Source: Pleionea sp041591085
Lineage (GTDB): Bacteria > Pseudomonadota > Gammaproteobacteria > Enterobacterales > Kangiellaceae
Direction of reading: 5' to 3'
Assembly: GCA_041591085.1 (NCBI GenBank)
Contig: JBFHSP010000113.1
Coordinates: forward strand, 1-9,648
Length of the DNA stretch: 9,648 nucleotides
Under the pieces are notes generated by a model, which was not told the origin of the DNA, searched no databases, and saw nothing but the letters and a program-made list of their open reading frames with translations. Below, piece by piece: positions 6,855 through 9,648 of this stretch (position 1 is the stretch's first letter; each line of letters starts with the position of its first letter). Made by a program: the position numbers and the translations under genes.

Positions 6855-7301
6855 TTATTCTCCGTCTTCATCATCGTGGTGCCAGCGTTTCATTCTTTTT
6901 TCGCGTTTGTGTTTTTTGTGCTGCTCAAGTTTTTCGAACTTAGCTTGCTGTTCGGCTGAAAGCTGAGCTTTCATTTCTTTTTTAGCGGCTAAATGGATCA
7001 GCATTAACTCTGTTTTTTGATCGGCCATTTGGGTTGCCACCGATTTAATTTGTTTACGATCAACTTCGTCTGCTTCAGCTAGTTGCTTCATTTGCTGTTT
7101 AAGAGACTTCATTGTTTCGCGATGTGGATGAGCTTTTTCAGCGCTTGTATTCATGATGGTTCCGATTGCTGTGACTTGATCAGCCGATAAATCGAGTACA
7201 TCTTTCATCATGGCTAATTTTTCGGGATTAGGGTTAGCAAAGCTCAAACCACTGAGTGCAACCATTAACGTTGCTAATACCGCTTTTAGAGAGAGTTTCA
7301 T
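6855..7301 (-). CDS. cpxP: CpxP/Spy-family periplasmic protein
   Basis: This 148-residue precursor has a typical signal peptide, MKLSLKAVLATLMVALSG then LSFA, with likely cleavage after Ala22. The mature part is predicted to be almost all helical. It carries two copies of the LTxxQ-like motif that defines the CpxP/Spy/ZraP group: LSADQ (38-42) and LSAEQ (114-118). CpxP binds the sensor domain of CpxA and keeps it off, and it helps deliver misfolded proteins to DegP; Spy is a related chaperone. The C-terminus is unusual, a basic stretch (129-139) ending in WHHDDEDGE. I start at the ATG at 7301, which has GGAG six bases upstream; a TTG at 7313 would add four residues before the signal peptide. 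Divergence from cpxR across GTAAA boxes supports CpxP over a general Spy. Confidence 0.85.
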   Translation of the reverse strand: MKLSLKAVLATLMVALSGLSFANPNPEKLAMMKDVLDLSADQVTAIGTIMNTSAEKAHPHRETMKSLKQQMKQLAEADEVDRKQIKSVATQMADQKTELMLIHLAAKKEMKAQLSAEQQAKFEKLEQHKKHKREKRMKRWHHDDEDGE

Positions 7302-7342
7302 AATAGGCTCCAAATATAAGTTACATAATGTTGTGTAGAAGC

Positions 7343-7357
7343 GTTGATTAATTCAAC
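7343..7357. repeat. Short inverted repeat upstream of cpxP
   Basis: GTTGA (7343-7347) and TCAAC (7353-7357) are inverted around TTAAT. It lies about 45 bases upstream of the cpxP start, in the probable leader or core promoter. It could be a small operator or chance in A+T-rich DNA. Confidence 0.25.
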
Positions 7358-7374
7358 CTACAGTGCCAGTGTAA
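7347..7374 (-). promoter_or_regulatory. Weak candidate promoter for cpxP
   Basis: On the minus strand, TTACAC (7374-7369) and ATTAAT (7352-7347) are 16 bases apart, each matching four of six consensus bases. The start would fall near 7340, placing the centre of the GTAAA array at about -69. A weak core promoter is expected where an activator such as CpxR is needed, but the match alone is not convincing. Confidence 0.2.
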
Positions 7375-7395
7375 TCCTTGCTTCTGAAAATTTGG

Positions 7396-7422
7396 GTAAA
7401 GGAAGTGTAAAGTTTGTGTAAA
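7396..7422. promoter_or_regulatory. Three tandem CpxR-binding boxes (GTAAA) with 11-base period
   Basis: Exact GTAAA pentamers begin at 7396, 7407 and 7418, each separated by six bases, on the plus strand. CpxR-P recognises paired GTAAA elements spaced by about 4-8 bases in E. coli. The 11-base step puts all three on one face of the helix. They lie between the divergent cpxP and cpxR genes, so they can serve both: about 95 bases upstream of the cpxP start, and about 68 bases upstream of the predicted cpxR transcription start. Degenerate copies may extend the array on each side (TGAAA at 7385, GTGAC at 7428). Confidence 0.82.
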
Positions 7423-7441
7423 GAGTGGTGACAAGGTTTGA

Positions 7442-7470
7442 CTGAAAACCGTAACCTATTAAGCTATAAG
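7442..7470 (+). promoter_or_regulatory. Candidate cpxR-cpxA promoter
   Basis: CTGAAA (7442-7447, four of six) and TATAAG (7465-7470, five of six) are 17 bases apart. Transcription would start near 7477, giving a leader of about 40 bases. An alternative -35, TTGACT at 7438, is a better hexamer but lies 21 bases from this -10. The GTAAA boxes sit upstream of the -35, a position suited to activation. Confidence 0.4.
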
Positions 7471-7517
7471 ATAGTGTGATGAAATTGAAAAAGCATAAGT
7501 TATTAGGTGCTTAGTGT

Positions 7518-8234
7518 ATGCATAAATTATTGATAGTTGATGATGATATTGAGCTGTGCGAGCTTTTAAGTGCCTATTTATCAGGAGAAGGTTTTGACGT
7601 AACCTTGGTCCATAATGGCCTTGATGGTGTTGAAACCATCCGCAATCAAAAATTCGATTTAATTGTACTCGATGTGATGATGCCTGAAAAAAATGGATTT
7701 GATGTACTGCGAGAAGTGGGCCACTTTAATCGAACGCCCATTTTAATGTTAACCGCTAAAGGTGATGAGCTTGATCGCATTATTGGCTTAGAAATGGGAG
7801 CCGATGACTATTTGAGTAAACCTTGTAATCCACGAGAACTGGTTGCCAGGGTTAGAAGTATTATTCGGCGCAATGAAGCGGTTCCCGAAGCGATAAAGCA
7901 ACAAATTAATAAACTAAGCCAAACAGAAGACAGTGTGTTAACTATTGCCGATGTGTGCATTAATGGATCGACACGAGTAATAAAGGTTAACCAACAACCA
8001 TTAGAGTTGACAGCGACCGAGTTTGAGATCATTTATTTGTTATTAAAAAATGCAGGGAAGCTAGTTACCAGAGAAGACATTTGCGAGCAATGTTTAGGTC
8101 GTAAACTGATGAGCTACGATCGCAGTATTGATATGCATATTAGCCATTTACGAAAAAAGTTAGGATATGAGCAACACCAAGAAGAACGAATTAAAACCAT
8201 TAGAGGAATAGGTTATCAGTATGTGGCCCTTTAA
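7518..8234 (+). CDS. cpxR: Envelope-stress response regulator CpxR (OmpR/PhoB family)
   Basis: CpxR is the cytoplasmic transcription factor that CpxA phosphorylates when the envelope is stressed. The 238-residue protein has an N-terminal receiver domain (about 2-118) with Asp8-Asp9, phospho-acceptor Asp52 in DLIVLDVMMPEKNG, Thr79 and Lys101. A winged-helix DNA-binding domain follows (about 140-236), with LELTATEFEIIYLL and the recognition region YDRSIDMHISHLRKKLG. These segments follow E. coli CpxR closely (for example GLEMGADDYL and TATEF...LLL), which supports CpxR over other OmpR-type regulators. One small oddity is KPC where this family normally has KPF after the conserved lysine. The ATG has a weak AGG ten bases upstream. 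The gene overlaps cpxA by 14 bases, so the two are translationally linked. Confidence 0.93.
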   Translation: MHKLLIVDDDIELCELLSAYLSGEGFDVTLVHNGLDGVETIRNQKFDLIVLDVMMPEKNGFDVLREVGHFNRTPILMLTAKGDELDRIIGLEMGADDYLSKPCNPRELVARVRSIIRRNEAVPEAIKQQINKLSQTEDSVLTIADVCINGSTRVIKVNQQPLELTATEFEIIYLLLKNAGKLVTREDICEQCLGRKLMSYDRSIDMHISHLRKKLGYEQHQEERIKTIRGIGYQYVAL

Positions 8235-9648
8235 TCGCCTCAGCGTTTTTTGGAAAGTCTTTTTATGGTTTTGGCTAGTACTGTTTTTGATGGTGGCCGT
8301 TAGTATTATTGTACGGATGCTATCTAAGGACTTTATTCAAATTCAACCGGCTGATAAATCAATGCAAGGATTGAGTTCTAAAATGGCGTATGTGTTGCAA
8401 TCGGATATGCCAGAGCATCGAAAAAATAAAACATTATTACAAGTACTCAGGGCTTTCGCACCACCTGAGCCTCCTCGAACACGCAATGAACAAAAGCAGG
8501 GGCAAGATCGATTTAAGCATTTTCAACAATGGTATTTGGTAGACGAACAAGGTATGGAAATGAATGGATATAGAATACCTGAACCCGTCAGCGTGTTATT
8601 GAGTAGAGACTCAGAAGAGTTATTAGTGGCTAATCAAAATGATTACTTTTTTATTGGGCCAACCAAGGTAGTTCTTAACGGGAAAAAGTATGACCTTTTT
8701 ATTACCCAATATATTGGACGTTTTAAAGCGAGAATTCTATTTCATTTATTTCATTCGATAACTATTTGGCAATGGCTCAGTTATTTACTGGTGAGTGTGT
8801 TGGTGTGTTTGGGATTAGCTTTTTCGATCACTCGCCCGATCAAAAAACTGAAAAATGTTATGCAAGCGGTAGCCAACGGCGAGGCTCATAAGGCTGAGCA
8901 TGAATTAGGAACGCGTTTTGATGAATTTGGTGATTTAGCGCGATCATTTGATGAAATGAGTGAAAAAATTCATGCCAGTATTGATAGTCAAAAACAATTA
9001 TTGAGCGATGTGTCGCACGAATTACGGAGTCCGTTGACTCGATTACAAGTGGCCTTAGGAGTGCTTGAAAAAACCAGCGGTAATCAGGCAATGATTGAAC
9101 GAATTGAGCTGGAGTGCAATCGGATGGATGAAATGATTGGGCAGTTGTTAAGTATGGCCGCAATTGAGCGAGGCCAAACTTATGAATCGAAACAATTAAT
9201 CGATTTAAAACAATTATTGGAATCGGTAATTAACGATGCTCAGTTTGAAGCGCAGAAAAAGCAGGTGACAATTAAGGCCGAATTTGAAACAGACCGCCAA
9301 GTGAATGGTTATTATGGCTTGCTTCGCAGCGCGATTGAGAACGTTGTGCGTAATGCGATCCGCTATTCTGAGCAGGGTGGCGAGATTAAGCTGTCGCTTA
9401 TTTGTGGCAATGAGCAGTGTCGCATAACGATTGCAGACTATGGAGTTGGGGTAAAACAAGAGCATCTCACCACCATTTTTGAGCCATTTTATCGTACGGA
9501 AAAGGCTCGTAGTCGTGAATCGGGTGGGGCTGGACTTGGTTTAACCATTGCAGCCAAGGCTATTGCTGCGCATAGTGGTTTGATTAGAGCTTATCCGAAT
9601 AAACCAAAAGGACTGGTTGTTGAAATTCTTGTTCCCTTCAGGAGTGCA
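8221..9648 (+). CDS. cpxA: Envelope-stress sensor histidine kinase CpxA, last residues cut off by the window edge
   Basis: The frame is open from an ATG at 8221 to the window end, giving 476 residues without a stop; by family comparison only a few residues should be missing. Domains in order are membrane segment 1 (about 11-33), a periplasmic sensor region (about 34-180) with a proline-rich patch APPEPPR (80-86), membrane segment 2 (about 183-203), HAMP (about 204-256) and the dimerisation helix with phospho-acceptor His266 in SDVSHELRSPLTRLQ. The ATP domain has the N-box ENVVRNAIRYS (Asn378), G1 DYGVGV (406-411), F-box FEPFYR (420-425) and G2 GAGLGL (436-441). CpxA senses misfolded or mislocalised envelope proteins, is held off by CpxP, and phosphorylates or dephosphorylates CpxR. 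The start lies within the end of cpxR. The only nearby Shine-Dalgarno elements are AGAGGA and an AGG about nine bases upstream. Confidence 0.94.
   Translation, partial: MWPFNRLSVFWKVFLWFWLVLFLMVAVSIIVRMLSKDFIQIQPADKSMQGLSSKMAYVLQSDMPEHRKNKTLLQVLRAFAPPEPPRTRNEQKQGQDRFKHFQQWYLVDEQGMEMNGYRIPEPVSVLLSRDSEELLVANQNDYFFIGPTKVVLNGKKYDLFITQYIGRFKARILFHLFHSITIWQWLSYLLVSVLVCLGLAFSITRPIKKLKNVMQAVANGEAHKAEHELGTRFDEFGDLARSFDEMSEKIHASIDSQKQLLSDVSHELRSPLTRLQVALGVLEKTSGNQAMIERIELECNRMDEMIGQLLSMAAIERGQTYESKQLIDLKQLLESVINDAQFEAQKKQVTIKAEFETDRQVNGYYGLLRSAIENVVRNAIRYSEQGGEIKLSLICGNEQCRITIADYGVGVKQEHLTTIFEPFYRTEKARSRESGGAGLGLTIAAKAIAAHSGLIRAYPNKPKGLVVEILVPFRSA

Noticed and set aside
8858..9465. Minus-strand open frames of 101 and 83 codons opposite cpxA
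   Set aside because: They are antisense to a well-defined histidine kinase gene, and neither translation has recognisable features.
1..9648. CRISPR arrays, tRNA or rRNA genes, insertion sequences, attachment sites
   Set aside because: I looked for evenly spaced direct repeats, cloverleaf-like arms and transposase-like frames and saw none. Gene order and composition look like stable chromosome.

Overview
This window looks like ordinary chromosomal DNA of a gammaproteobacterium. The combination of a CpxP/CpxR/CpxA-type envelope-stress module, a SrkA (YihE)-type kinase, a GntX/ComF-type protein and bioB-bioF is characteristic of that class. The DNA leans moderately to A+T, and I see no gene with clearly foreign composition. 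I cannot fix the genus; a marine, non-enteric lineage is only an impression.

Layout. Left (1-2181, minus strand): bioF (3' end outside the window) and bioB form a biotin-synthesis operon reading out of the window. 2182-2434: a divergent regulatory region with a candidate biotin-repressor (BirA) operator that overlaps a good promoter for bioB. 2435-4354 (plus): a response-regulator protein made of three receiver domains with no output domain, followed 12 bases later by a ComF/GntX-family phosphoribosyltransferase-like gene with a GTG start. 4435-6802 (plus): a MATE-family multidrug exporter and the stress kinase SrkA, closely spaced. 6801-6837: an imperfect hairpin between the convergent srkA and cpxP-like genes. 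6855-7301 (minus): a CpxP/Spy-family periplasmic protein. 7302-7517: a divergent control region with three exact, evenly spaced GTAAA boxes, the recognition element of CpxR. 7518-9648 (plus): cpxR and the overlapping cpxA, which lacks only its last codons because the window ends.

How the genes work together. The right-hand genes form a classic envelope-stress circuit: CpxA senses, CpxR responds, CpxP dampens, and the GTAAA array probably provides autoregulation. SrkA, a Cpx-regulon member in E. coli, lies next to it, as does a drug exporter. The left-hand genes make biotin, probably under BirA feedback control. The link between the triple-receiver protein and either set is unknown.

Most of the window is well-understood biology, and I did not find a clearly new system. 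The items most worth a second look are the output-less triple-receiver protein with a degenerate first domain, the regular CpxR-box array, and the BirA-like operator shared by divergent units.
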